Assembly: GCA_934047225.1 (NCBI GenBank)
Contig: OW204004.1
Location: forward strand, 10,048,401 to 10,112,400
Length of the DNA: 64,000 bases
Direction of reading: 5' to 3'
Source of the DNA: Ypsolopha sequella
Lineage: Eukaryota > Arthropoda > Insecta > Lepidoptera > Ypsolophidae
A program made the position numbers and the translations under genes. Shown one piece after another: positions 45,645 to 56,125 of this stretch; the first letter of the stretch is position 1, and each line of letters begins with the position of its first letter. Below the pieces are notes generated by a model, which made no database searches, was not told the DNA's origin, and saw only the letters and a list, made by a program, of their open reading frames with translations.

Positions 45645-45906
45645 CAACGTGTAACAGAAAGGTGTAACCATATTTGAAGAGCTTATTTAGTCAATGGTAT
45701 AGAACAATGTTTACTATGGAACAAAAACTGTATCTCGAAAAATTTTTTTTACTGTTTCATAGAAAAATGCAATGCCGCTCGGCCGAAATGTATGGAAGGG
45801 CAGATTTTTTTTTGAGATTTCATGGTTGGCTCCATAGTAAAAGTTGTTCTATACCATTGACTGAATAAGTTCTTCAAATATGGTTACACCTTTCTGTTAC
45901 ACGTTG
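45645..45906. mobile_element. TA-flanked palindromic MITE, family M, copy 2
   Basis: 262 bp between TA borders. Ends CAACGTGTAACAGAAAGG on both sides in inverted orientation. The centre GCCGCTCGGCCGAAATG matches copy 1. Confidence 0.85.
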
Positions 45907-46111
45907 TATATACTACATGATACACCAAACTACGGCATTTATTTAATATTTATAAAATACCACGGGGTTGTTTGGTATGGTTTCAAATTCAACAAAAGTT
46001 TTTATTTAAGAAATACCTATGTGGAAATATGAGGTTTTAGAGCTTAAAATACAAGATTACCCGTAAAAGGATAAAGTAATTTTTATTTTTATTCGATTTC
46101 ATGCATCATCT

Positions 46112-46151
46112 TCAGGCGTTTTGTGCATTTTAAGCACAAAACTCAGCCTGA
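46112..46151 (+). promoter_or_regulatory. Hairpin at the 5' end of the LINE
   Basis: GTTTTGTGC (46118-46126) pairs with GCACAAAAC (46134-46142) over a seven-base loop. TCAGGC (46112-46117) pairs with GCCTGA (46146-46151) below a three-base bulge. The stem starts six bases into the element and ends 32 bases before the ATG. It could be an RNA structure for translation, packaging or 5' processing; this is inference. Confidence 0.7.
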
Positions 46152-46183
46152 TGGTAGCCTAGGCGACGGTGTAATCAAGCAAA

Positions 46184-49012
46184 ATGTCTAGTAATCCTTA
46201 CAATTTGGTGAGCTTTAACTGCAAGAGTGTTAAAAGGTCAGTAGAGAGTGTCAGAGAGCTTTGTCAATGTGCCGACATTGTAGCCCTTCAAGAAACTTGG
46301 CTTCTGCCTCATGAACTGTCATACTTGAATACTGTGCATGATGACTTCAGCTATACAGGTACCTCTGCCGTGGATGTCGAGTCAGGAATGCTACGCGGAA
46401 GACCGTATGGAGGAGTAGCACTACTATGGCGGAAAAGTATTTTTCAAAATGTGTCGGTTGTGCAGTGTAATAACACACGTATTTGTGGAATTAAAATAGT
46501 TTTACATGATATGTCTATATTAGTGATGAGTGTCTATATGCCAACGGATTCAGTGACTAACTTGCAGGAATTCACGGACTGCCTCAGTGCGGTGAGTGCT
46601 ATAATAACTGATAACTCGGATACTGAGTGCGTGTATTCACTGGGGGATTTTAATGCTCATCCGTCGTGTCTCTTTTTTAATGAGTTACAGTCTTTCTGTA
46701 CCGAACAAAACTGGATTTGCGCCGATGTTGACTTTTTAGGTATAAATTCGCAAACGTTTACTTTTGTGAGTGATGCTAATGGCGCGAAACGGTGGCTAGA
46801 CCATTGTGTTTTAACTGAGTCTGCGATGAGTACTGTCAGTAATGTGCGCGTTATGTATGATGTACAGTGGTCAGATCACTTTCCTATTGTTCTAGAATGT
46901 GATTTGCAATTTGTACCACGAAAGATAAGCAATTGCGACTTAGCAAATAATCACGTAATTTGGGGGTATAGAAATAATGATCAGATTGATTTATATAGTA
47001 AATTATGTCACGAGAAATTAAAACATATAGATTTTCCTGATAAATTCAGAGTATGTGCTGACCGTTTATGTAATGATGCTACTCATAGATCTGTATTAGA
47101 CAAATTATATGAGGATATTGTACAGGCCATTTTAGATTCTGCTATACTGAGTGCTAAAGAATCTAAACGTAAAAAGAGAGTAGCTGGTTGGAATAAGCAC
47201 GTAGCTCAGGCTCACGGGGAGGCTAGGTCTTCTTTTATTAACTGGATGTGGCACGGTAAGCCTGTATCGGGTGTAATATACGATAAGATGGTTCAATCGC
47301 GTAAAGTGTTCAAATCTAGACTGAAGTGGTGCCAAAATCACGAGGAGCAAATAAAAATGGACATCCTCGCTGAGAATCACTCCAGTTGCGACTTTAAAAT
47401 ATTCTGGAAAAACACAAAAAAACTCAATTTGAGACCGGGCCTTCCTATTGGTGTAGAGGGGGTTAGTGATGCTAGAGATATAGCTAATCTTTTCAAAACC
47501 CATTTTGCTGTAAAATGTAATATGGGGCCGTCATCACAAGGATCGTCCGATGCTAAGACGCATCATGTGCCAGGTGTCCGTTTTTCTGCTAAAAGTGTTG
47601 ACAAAGTCATAAAAGCAATGTCTAAAGGAAAGTCACCGGGACATGATGGTCTGAGTATCGAGCATCTACGTTTTGCAGGTCCTCATGCGGCAAGGCTGTT
47701 GGCATTATTATTTAATTTGTGTGTAAGTCACTCATATCTACCTGAAAATCTAATGAAAACAATTGTAGTTCCTATCATTAAAAACAAAACGGGAGATGTA
47801 AGTGACAAAACAAACTACAGACCTATATCTTTGGCAACTGTCTTTGCAAAGGTGCTTGACAGCCTTCTAAACGCAGAGCTCAAAAAGCATTTTATACCGC
47901 ACGATAATCAGTTTGGTTTTCGCAATGCATTATCAACAGACAACGCTATACTGTGTCTCAAGCAGGCTGTTAAGTATTACACAGAACGTAAAACGCCCAT
48001 ATATGCATGTTTCCTTGACCTGTCGAAGGCCTTTGACCTGGTTTCCTATAAAATACTGTGGCAAAAACTTGAAGAAATCAAAACACCATATGAGATTACG
48101 GCCATATTAAAGTATTGGTACGGAAACCAGATCAACGGTGTTCGATGGGCAGGTGCGCTATCTGAGCCGGTCGGCTTGGAATGCGGGGTGAGGCAGGGCG
48201 GCCTGAGCTCCACCACGCTCTTCAACCTATATGTTGACGGGCTGATCGGCGAGCTAAGCAGCACTCGTCTAGGCTGTCATGTGGACGGCGTCTGCGTGAA
48301 CAATATTAGCTATGCCGATGACATGGTGCTGCTTAGCGCTTCGATCGGCGGCCTCAGGAAACTTGTGGCCATATGTGAACAATATGCAGCTCATCACGGT
48401 CTTCTCTATAATGTGAAGAAGAGCGAGATCATGGTTTTTGAGGCCGGAGGTAAGTGCCCAATGTATGTGCCACCCATTACTCTCCATGGCGTGGAACTAC
48501 AGAGGGTGTTTAAATTCAAGTATCTTGGGCATATAATTGCCGCCGACCTCAAAGATGATGAAGATATTGAGAGGGCGCGAAGGGCATTGTCAGTAAGAGC
48601 AAACATGGTGGCTCGCAGGTTTGCGCGCACATCAAGTGATGTTAAGATTACCCTTTTTAGGGCCTTTTGCACTTCTTTTTATGCGTGCAGCCTGTGGGCT
48701 AAGTACACTCAGAAAGCTTACAATGCCCTTCGGGTTCAATACAACAATGCGTTTAGGATGCTGATGGGGTTTCCGCGACACTGCAGTGCCTCAGGCATGT
48801 TTGCAGAGGCGCGAGTTGATTGTTTTCATGCCACCTTGAGAAAAAGATGCGCGTCCCTGGTGCGCAGAGTGCGCGGCAGCAACAACAGTATCCTGGCCAT
48901 GATAGCGGACAGGCTTGATTGCTGTTACATGAATCACTGCTGCAGTATTCATGTGGCAGTGGACAGACCTGTCTTCTCTAAAATTAATAATTTTAATGTT
49001 ACTAACACTTAG
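46184..49012 (+). CDS. LINE polyprotein: AP endonuclease plus reverse transcriptase
   Basis: A 942-residue protein for target-primed reverse transcription. The N-terminal endonuclease/exonuclease/phosphatase-type domain (about 1-240) shows N12, QETW with E37, GDFNAHP (154-160) and SDHFPI (230-235), i.e. the expected metal and catalytic residues. A linker (240-470) precedes the RT domain, which has KSPGHDG (483-489), NYRPISLA (from 544), FLDLSKAFD (610-618, D612), GVRQGGL and YADD (710-713), then NVKKSE. A C-terminal region with conserved Arg, Cys and Trp follows; no RNase H and no gag-like ORF1 are present. All key residues are intact and there is no internal stop, unlike every other retroelement copy in the window. 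The ATG at 46184 is 77 bases from the element start and no earlier in-frame start exists inside the element. Clade is not assigned. Confidence 0.93.
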   Translation: MSSNPYNLVSFNCKSVKRSVESVRELCQCADIVALQETWLLPHELSYLNTVHDDFSYTGTSAVDVESGMLRGRPYGGVALLWRKSIFQNVSVVQCNNTRICGIKIVLHDMSILVMSVYMPTDSVTNLQEFTDCLSAVSAIITDNSDTECVYSLGDFNAHPSCLFFNELQSFCTEQNWICADVDFLGINSQTFTFVSDANGAKRWLDHCVLTESAMSTVSNVRVMYDVQWSDHFPIVLECDLQFVPRKISNCDLANNHVIWGYRNNDQIDLYSKLCHEKLKHIDFPDKFRVCADRLCNDATHRSVLDKLYEDIVQAILDSAILSAKESKRKKRVAGWNKHVAQAHGEARSSFINWMWHGKPVSGVIYDKMVQSRKVFKSRLKWCQNHEEQIKMDILAENHSSCDFKIFWKNTKKLNLRPGLPIGVEGVSDARDIANLFKTHFAVKCNMGPSSQGSSDAKTHHVPGVRFSAKSVDKVIKAMSKGKSPGHDGLSIEHLRFAGPHAARLLALLFNLCVSHSYLPENLMKTIVVPIIKNKTGDVSDKTNYRPISLATVFAKVLDSLLNAELKKHFIPHDNQFGFRNALSTDNAILCLKQAVKYYTERKTPIYACFLDLSKAFDLVSYKILWQKLEEIKTPYEITAILKYWYGNQINGVRWAGALSEPVGLECGVRQGGLSSTTLFNLYVDGLIGELSSTRLGCHVDGVCVNNISYADDMVLLSASIGGLRKLVAICEQYAAHHGLLYNVKKSEIMVFEAGGKCPMYVPPITLHGVELQRVFKFKYLGHIIAADLKDDEDIERARRALSVRANMVARRFARTSSDVKITLFRAFCTSFYACSLWAKYTQKAYNALRVQYNNAFRMLMGFPRHCSASGMFAEARVDCFHATLRKRCASLVRRVRGSNNSILAMIADRLDCCYMNHCCSIHVAVDRPVFSKINNFNVTNT

Positions 49013-49107
49013 CATAGGACTAGACTAAGTTTACTAACAAAATTTGTGATCCATAGTTGGTCTTCCAATAAATGATATGATATGATTTGATTAGCGATTT
49101 CATGCAT

Positions 49108-49394
49108 GAAACGACAAATCTTTTATATGGCATCAAAATCTGACCAGAGCGGTTTTGCAGCCGGAATGTGAAAAACCCGCTTTTTTCTAATTAATCGAAA
49201 CAAAACAGAACAGTTGTATTCCAAATTTACCCAATAGTTCTTCAATAAAACCTTATTAGAATTTTGTGTAAACTCTCCTCGCAAAGTTTCCATTGGTTTC
49301 TGTAAATTATAATGTTTAAGTTTAAACTTTTTAATTAAAATTTAGAGAAACTAATGGAAATATTGCTAAGAAAAAATATTTATATAATTTTTTT
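49108..49394. mobile_element. Partial copy of the TTAAGAGC MITE
   Basis: 49150-49235 (AGAGCGGTTTTGCAGCCGG, AAACCCGC, CTAATTAATCGAAAC) matches the left end of 52304-52732. Similarity fades by about 49290. Confidence 0.6.
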
Positions 49395-49554
49395 CCGTCC
49401 ATCGCGTCCACGTGAAAAGTATTGTTTTCTCCGATTTTGCAGCGATGTCTAAATATAGTGCGGGCTGATATGATCGTTATTGCAATATAGTTTCTGTCGA
49501 CATTTGTACCGACACAAGTCGACTCAAGGTCGTTGGCGGCTACCTGCCCCTTAA
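49395..49554. mobile_element. Partial TTAA element related to family E
   Basis: CGCGTCCACGTGAAAAGTATT, GCGGGCTGATATGATCGTTA and the terminus GGCTACCTGCCCCTTAA. It pairs with the partial copy at 18715-18842. Confidence 0.5.
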
Positions 49555-50867
49555 TAAAACAGATTTTTATGAAACTTTCCACAAGTTTTCAGTCATGCTA
49601 CAGAGAGATACAATGATAAAACAAAACTATTATAGATAGCTTTCACTTTAGTGGACCATAGACCGAATAGTGTATAGAGGTGACGAACTGCCACGGGCTG
49701 TGATTGGGTGACGCGGAGCATGTAACGAGATCCATTGTGCTCGGCAGCCCGCTCTAACACCTTTCATGCTCCACGCATAATGCGGGAAAGATTTACGTTT
49801 ATTATCGCAACTGCTGCTTTGTTGGCCAAATACAGAGTGAACCTGATGACAGAGGTATATGGGAAAACACCTCGTATGCAACATACGACGTCCGGAAATT
49901 ATGTACTTTATAATATTGATACATTTTTTAACGATTAAACTTCCACGTGTATATGTAGCTCGTTTTGCCAATGTCAAGTGGATATTTTATTTTTGTGTCT
50001 TTTGGAGATGGCTGCTACTTTCAGTGCCAGTTTTTGCTAGTCTCAAATCAGAGATATTTTATTTATTCGCAAATGGTTTTCTCCAAAAATGTAAAATATT
50101 ATTTTTTATTCTTGACAGTTCTTTTTTGTTTCGAGGTCAAGCAGTGAACGAAAAAAAAAACATTGAAGTCTGATTAGAGCAGAAAAATGACCTTACGACA
50201 AACAGTGTTGAACACAATTTTATATAGCGACGGCTCCAATAGTGTTCACTTCGTCTTTAAGTCGGCCAACCACGGCTGACCTAGAGCCGCATGACAACAG
50301 TACGAACCAATCATGAGCCTTTTGTCCTTTTCAGTCTCTGATACCATTTTCGCATGACAGTTTTTTAGAAATGAGTCTTCTCAATTTTTTTCATTCGCCG
50401 AGGTCACCAAGATATTAGAACACCAAGCAAACGTAAAATCAAAAGTCTAAACGATTAGGGATTTTTTCACAAAAAGAAAATTGTAATCCATACCTATTTT
50501 GGGTTGGAATGTTTGGAATGTTTGGAATGTTTTTACGGTTTCGTACCTAAAAGGTACAAAAGGAACCTTTATGGTGAGACTCCGTTGTCCGTCCGTCCGT
50601 AAGTCAAAGCCTCATAACTTTAGCACAAGAAAACTAAAAAAGCGTGTCAATCGCACGTCAATCAAAATACAGCCATGCAGCAATGACATACGATTCAAAT
50701 TAAAATGTTTTGTTTCTTAATATTGATATGAATATATATAATTTTAGCTATATTAGCCTTTTATTTATAGCCAGATAGTAGTAGCATTAGATAATAATAA
50801 TAAAAAAAACTTTATATTTTTCGATATATTTCGACCTCATCAGTGAGGCCGTCATTAGTCGATAGAC
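49555..50867. other. Unassigned, with a family G scrap
   Basis: 50527-50605 (CGGTTTCGTACCTAAAAGG, GTCCGTCCGTCCG) is a scrap of the repeat at 58027. Frames at 49648-50173 have no recognised domain. The ATTTCGACCTCATCAGTGAGG motif at 50827 recalls 27668-27700. Confidence 0.4.
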
Positions 50868-51336
50868 TTAAGGGGCTTAGTATCGCCAAATGGGTACTTT
50901 CTGAAGTTTACTCCTCGTTTATGGCCAAACCAAAAATATTGAAAAAAAATGTATATGAATTATCAACTCTAAGACAACAAACGCAACATTTTTCTTTTTC
51001 ATACCACCAAAACATCTTTATGAAAAATAAATTCAACCGAATGGTGTTTTTTTGGCTTGAATTCCTTACTGCTCCTAAGCGGTTTGGTCGATTTAATTAA
51101 TTTATGCTTTGAGTAATAGATATATTTGATAGCTATAAACATTGCATAGCATTATTCAATCGAACAATCACGTCCATGTGAAAAGTATTATTTTCTCCTA
51201 TTTCGCCCTCTCAAGGACGCAGCGAGCGTCGTCGTAACAGCCACTGCGCATTGCGCGCTGATATGAACGTTATTTCAATGTCGTTTCTGTTAATATTCGT
51301 ACCAACAAACATCGAGCTGTTAATTTGGCGATTTAA
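50868..51336. mobile_element. Family E TTAA element, copy 3 (inverted)
   Basis: Reverse-complement relative of 199-673: starts TTAAGGGGCTTAGTATCGCC and ends TTGGCGATTTAA, with TTAA at both ends. The frame 50843-51100 is incidental. Confidence 0.65.
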
Positions 51337-51589
51337 TATTTTGACACTTCACTAAGGACACTTTTTTCGTAAATCTTATACTGGACCCGAGGTCCATGGT
51401 TTGTATGTCAATGTGTAAAGTAAACAAAACGCGAGGACAAAGAAGAAGAATTATTTATACTCGTACAAGTATGTTACGCATGTGTCATTTAAAACAGACG
51501 AAACAGATGTGACTCCCGTAATCGTGCATAGAATACCGAACTCTTGAACAATCCTCATATTCGTAGCGAATTTTGTATATCGCGAGAAG

Positions 51590-52070
51590 GGCCAAAAATA
51601 ATAATTGCCGTTTTCTATAGAGAATTTGAAGGAAACTCAATTTTCAGTACTAACATTTTTGCAAACTATGATAGAAATAAATTTCTATGTTTGAACACTT
51701 GGCGCTTTATCCATTGCAAGGAGATATAAATTAACATTATATCATTGCAGTATAGAAACGCAGAAAGAAAAGTATAAAAGTAATAATGTTAATTTAACAT
51801 TTTTGCATTTTTTTTGGTATGACAAATTCAAATTTTTAATTTTTATTGTGCATAAATGAGACAACATTAAGCTAACAGTAATTATAATAAAATTTTTGAA
51901 AAGTCTGTGCTGTAAAAAATGATTATAAAACAAAATTTAATACGTGGATGTAAGTAAGACCTGGAAATCGACTTTCAAACAAAAAACAAACAATGGAGTT
52001 ACAGAAATTATGAACTCATGAATCTGTAAGAAAATTTCGGCAATTTCATAGGTATTTTCATAGCCAATTT
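51590..52070 (+). repeat. Dispersed repeat R2, copy 2
   Basis: Matches 15300-15960 without its AT-rich insert. Its 51645-51785 part is also found inverted at 58970-59100 (AACACTTGGCG, GGAGATATAAATTAACATTA). Confidence 0.7.
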
Positions 52071-52303
52071 CATATCATAACAAAATATATAGTTTTTGTG
52101 TTGTTTCTTGTGCTAGAAACGGTAAAATGATAATCTTACGATTTTTCATGTGAATATAAATCGTAAGTATAAATCTCTATACATATTACATACCCCTCTT
52201 GTATGGACGCTGCTTAATTTATGCGTAAATGTACATAAAGTGGAGATATAGCGGGGATGTACCTATCCGGATTCAGAGCCAATTAGTGTCGTTGCTTCAA
52301 TAC
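52071..52303. other. Unassigned sequence
   Basis: Nothing recognised. Confidence 0.35.
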
Positions 52304-52732
52304 TTAAGAGCTGTTTCGCAACCGGATTGTGAAAAACCCGCCTTTTTCTAATTAATCGAAACACTCAATAGTTATTATGTACTAGTAAATGAGAATTCCA
52401 AAAATTATAATTTAAAAAATTTTTGGAATTCTAATTTACAAAAACCAATGGAAGCTTTGCGATCGCAACATACACAATTTAAAAATTAAAAAATTCTAAT
52501 TTACAGAACCCAATTTTGAAAAGTTTGATTAAAAAAATTTTTGAAATTCTAGTTTACAGAATAAAATGGAAAATGGATGGATGGATGGATGAATTGAAAC
52601 TTTGCGATGGCAATACATAGGTAATAAGTTTTTGTTGAATAACTGTTGAGTGAATTTTGAATTTAAGTGTTCTGTTTCGATTAATTAGAAAAAGGCGAGA
52701 TTTTCAAAATCCGGTTGCGAAACCGCTCTTAA
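52304..52732. mobile_element. TTAA-bounded MITE with ~58-bp terminal repeats
   Basis: Left TTAAGAGCTGTTTCGCAACC and right GGTTGCGAAACCGCTCTTAA are complementary, and the match continues through CTAATTAATCGAAACA. Relatives: 49150-49235 and 55225-55370. A GGAT microsatellite lies at 52573-52588. piggyBac-type by its TTAA borders. Confidence 0.8.
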
Positions 52733-52896
52733 CGGTTTACTCTCTATGGCTATTGTATTTCTCTATTGTATTTGTTGGGCGACTACTGAATTTAAAACCT
52801 ATTAAACTTGCATTTGTATTAATCGCGCATTACGTTTAAACCCTTGATCCATCATTTATCTCTATTAATCTTCTTTCTCTTCTCTCTATGTACATA

Positions 52897-53326
52897 CAGG
52901 ATGCTCTGAAACTCGACTTGAAAGGAGTTATACTAGAGATCATTTCCAACAAATTAAGCTGTATCAACTAGGGGTCGAAATTAAATGGTCTCCGAATTAC
53001 GAAGGTTTTTAATATATATTTTTTTTTTTTTTTTTCTGACGAAAATAGATACTCCTCTCTCGGCACTTATTTGTTATTTTTCTGATTAATGATAAATGAG
53101 TGACCATTTATAAAAAGAAATACATGCACTGAATTCTAATTATCTCAGAAATAAAAGGTCTTAAGTTGAAAGAAGACCGTGTTTACTTTGTAATGTTCGC
53201 AATATCGAAGTATTTTACTTGAAAAAAAATTATCATTTTTAACCCCTAGTTAATAGGCATTATTTGTTGGAAATTATCTCTAGTATAACCCCTTTCAAGG
53301 AATAGGTCGAGTTTCAGAGCACCCCG
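52897..53326. mobile_element. TA-flanked MITE with ~60-bp terminal repeats
   Basis: Left CAGGATGCTCTGAAACTCGA, right TCGAGTTTCAGAGCACCCCG. Inner blocks GAGTTATACTAGAGATCATT and AAATTATCTCTAGTATAACC pair too. TA stands on both sides. The CAGGGTG-type end recalls the foldback at 42233. Confidence 0.85.
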
Positions 53327-53328
53327 TA

Positions 53329-53580
53329 TAAATAGGTAAATAAACAAATTTCAAGTATTATAGAATGTTAAAATCCCGGGAAAGGTAGCTGTCAGTTTTC
53401 TAGGGACTTCACAGGAAACAAATCCTTTGCATTTGAAACCGGCGCGGCGCGAGCATAAACTTTACTACATTTGTGGTACAAGTTTTGTTACATACATGTT
53501 TGTTTTGTAGTTTCAACGGTTGACACTACAATTTCCTGTAAAGACGGGCTTTGCGAATCACAGAAATAGTAATGTTAACT
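53329..53580. other. Unassigned sequence
   Basis: A GC-rich patch GGCGCGGCGCGAGC lies at 53441. Nothing else recognised. Confidence 0.35.
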
Positions 53581-53840
53581 TTAGGGTTCCGTATCCAAAG
53601 GGCAAAACGGAGCTGAAATAATGTCACTCCGCTGTCTGTCCGTCCGTATGTCACGGATTTCTGGCTCCTAGACGGAATGAGATAGAGACCTGAAATGTTA
53701 ATATGTTGTGTAAAATGTTAACCGGAAAACAAATATTATGTGGAGGAGAAATAGTATTTTTATTTTTTATCATTAAAAATAATGAAATGAAGTCAAAGTT
53801 GTAATTTTTAGACCATTTTTGTAACGGAGTCTATCTCAAA
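53581..53840 (+). repeat. Family G-related repeat, long form, copy 1
   Basis: Starts TTAGGGTTCCGTATCCAAAG and GTCTGTCCGTCCG, and ends TTGTAACGGAGTCTATCTC. The inverted counterpart is 56815-57135. GGTTCCGTA..CAAAGGG is a common lepidopteran repeat start. Confidence 0.6.
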
Positions 53841-54243
53841 TCGGCGGCTCCTTTTGCGGCGAGAGTCGAGATGATTTTGACCATAGACTAGTATTACTAC
53901 GTACAGACCGACAACTCCCATACATCAAGGTGTAGTAAATTTTTTACGTGCCCTTACGACACTAGGTGTTGCCAAGTGTTACAAATAAGCATAATTTGTT
54001 TAATTGGCTGCAAGTAAACTGTCATGATTACCAAGTAAACATGTGGCTGTAATAGTTTTGCTTAGAAAAACTAGATGGTGCTAAGATATTTCAGCGCCAT
54101 CTATTATCGAAGTGGGAATTATTTTTAGGTTACGTGACATCGCTGTGCCACTAGCGTCACCAATTGGTGTTTTTAAGCATCATGTTCATTAGAGGATTTA
54201 GCAACGCCGTCTAGATTTCGTTAGAATTTTACACCTTTTTTGT
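53841..54243. other. Unassigned; AGATGGCGCT inverted pair
   Basis: CTAGATGGTGCT (54071-54082) faces AGCGCCATCTA (54093-54103). The same AGATGGCGCTG word bounds the core of the MITE at 62834. Confidence 0.45.
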
Positions 54244-54415
54244 GATTTATATGAACGGCTCACCTCAATACGTGTTATGATCGGGAAAGCCGTGTGAGGC
54301 GTAACGTCGTCACGTAAACGTCTTTGCTCGCCCAGATGAAGGCAGTCTAAATCTGCTGAAACTGGTTGGCTTTCCCGATCATAACACGTATTGAGGTGAG
54401 CCGTTTATATAAATC
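54244..54415. repeat. 48-bp near-perfect inverted repeat around a conserved core
   Basis: 54244-54291 (GGCTCACCTCAATACG..., ending GGGAAAGCC) is complementary to 54368-54415 with one mismatch. The 76-bp spacer, GGCGTAACGTCGTCACG... GAAGGCAGTCTAAATCTGC, recurs at 59376-59452. That copy keeps the right flank but lacks the left arm. Confidence 0.85.
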
Positions 54416-55555
54416 GTGAATTATCCTCAAGTCTCATTTAATTCTATACCCTTTTTTGTGGCTACAAACTGATGTATGGGAACTGCTAGTCTATTTATAC
54501 GTAGGAATACTTAGTCTGTGCTTTGACGCAGCGGTAGATGTCAGTCTGTGGAATGACCCGCTTTGCATCGTCTCGCTAATCTTGTTATACTTGGGGATGT
54601 AGTTCTTAACTTTTAATAGCAACAATGGCCATCCTGAATTTAATGGCGGCCATATTGTTAAAATATAAATTTCATCCATTTACTGTTAGTCATCCTCATC
54701 CTTCAGCTTAGTTCGTCTACTGCTGGACTTATGTCTATATATATATATACTATATACCCTGTGTAACTACTGTTAGTGATGGGCACTTGTGGGTATAAGT
54801 CCAGCAGGTGAATAATTTGAATCTGCAAAAATTACTACAAACCTTCAAAAACCTCTCCCCACTCTGCATTCAATTGAGCCTTTCAAAGGCTGTTATCAAG
54901 CCACTTTTGGATGGTTTTTCCCTTTCATGGCTCTTTCCCGTTTTTACACGCACTTAGAATTCGGCCAGCGTGTTTTCTATATCGTAAAATTGTTGTTATT
55001 TGCGTATAGGGATGCAAAACCACTAAAATGTTATATTATTACGTTTTACGTATTTTCGTAGTATCATTTAGCTATAAATATTTTTATAGCGATACGTCAA
55101 ACGTACTTTGGGTGTATTTTTATGGATTTAAAAGCTTATGGGCGCCGCAGTCGGAGTACAAAAAACAGTGGATTTTGATGTATTTATTTTTGTGGTTTAT
55201 CGTATTCGTATTATGTAGAGAGAGATCTACGTAAAAAACCCGCTATTTTGTAATTAATCAAAACTGAACACTTCAATTAAAATTGTCTCTATTATTATCT
55301 TACAATATATGTAATGTGTACACTGCCATCGCAAAGTTACCAATGGTTTCTGTGAAAACTTATATGGTGGTACGGAAACATGGGCTGTTTTTTTTTAATT
55401 CCATGCGTTATGTATAAAATTATAAATACTTACTTATTTTATACCGACTATATATTATATAAAATTGTATAAAATTATATCAAATTACCACTTTAAAAAT
55501 AACTATACTGTCAATAAATTCTTCAAGGCCGTTTTCGGTCACAGCGACTGTCACT
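54416..55555. other. Unassigned; MITE scrap at 55225-55370
   Basis: 55225-55370 (AAACCCGCTATTTTG, AATTAATCAAAAC, CATCGCAAAGTTACCAATGG) is related to the MITE at 52304. The ORF 55028-55234 shows no domain. Otherwise AT-rich. Confidence 0.4.
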
Positions 55556-55680
55556 GCTGAGAGCGGCGCTGATGAGCCCTCACGTGCTCACGTGGCTGAC
55601 GTAGCCGATTTTTGCAGTGAACGTGCGACCACATTCACTGCACGTCAGCACCCCTCCAACTATATTACATATAATTGATG
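55556..55680 (-). pseudogene. Zinc-finger-like C-terminal LINE scrap
   Basis: The minus strand reads GGVLTCSECGRTFTAKIGY and then VSHV. CxxCxRTFxAxIGxxSHxxxH resembles the C-terminal zinc-finger tail of several animal LINE polyproteins. The frame continues from the neighbouring MITE and meets a stop right after VST, so the formal 85-codon ORF is a chimera. Only the zinc-finger part is meaningful. Confidence 0.4.
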
Positions 55681-55698
55681 GCCACTGGTGGTCGGGCC

Positions 55699-56125
55699 TT
55701 AAGGCGATATGTAAAAGTTTTAGCGTCCCTGTTACTCCATATGCGAAAAAACCCTCAGTGCGAGAGAGACGGATTCGTGGAAAAGTAGCAAAAAGACGGT
55801 TTTTTATTAATATAAAATGTACTAAAGTTGCTATCAAAATTTCGTTTAACCAGGTCCTAGATACCGATAAAACCCCTCTTATAAAATATAATTACAGGCC
55901 ATATGTCATTCTAAATTGTCAAACCAGGAGAATTGGTGCCGAAAAAGACCTCATTTCAATAAATATTTCTATCGAGCCGAATTTCTCCAATCGCGTTTCT
56001 GTTTTAACAGATCCCTAGGAAAAAGATTTCAAAAATAATATACAATTTTATGAAAAGAATACATTATTTACTGAAGTAGATATGCAAGTCCTTAAAGTGT
56101 CGATTTTTTTTCCGTAGCACCTTAA
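55699..56125. mobile_element. Family T TTAA element, copy B (inverted)
   Basis: Inverted copy of 670-1094, TTAAGGCGATATGTAAAAG to CCGTAGCACCTTAA, 427 bp; the closest relative of copy A by eye. The plus ORF 55617-56018 spans it and is spurious. Confidence 0.7.

Larger units (their letters stand above)
46107..49094 (+). mobile_element. Full-length single-ORF LINE with 13-bp target duplication
   Basis: CGATTTCATGCAT is repeated exactly at 46094-46106 and 49095-49107. Between them lies a 2,988-bp element: a 77-bp 5' leader, one 942-codon ORF, and an 82-bp 3' leader-like region ending in AATAAATGATATGATATG, an ATGAT-type tail in place of poly-A. The one-ORF, endonuclease-plus-RT plan with a microsatellite tail resembles RTE-group elements; I do not assign a clade. 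No 5' truncation and no frame damage are visible, so it may be recent and possibly active. Confidence 0.9.

Noticed and set aside
47132..47503. Minus-strand ORF of 123 residues
   Set aside because: It is the antisense shadow of the LINE polyprotein.
55617..56018. 133-residue plus-strand ORF
   Set aside because: Most of it lies in a non-coding TTAA element present in four copies, which do not preserve this frame.
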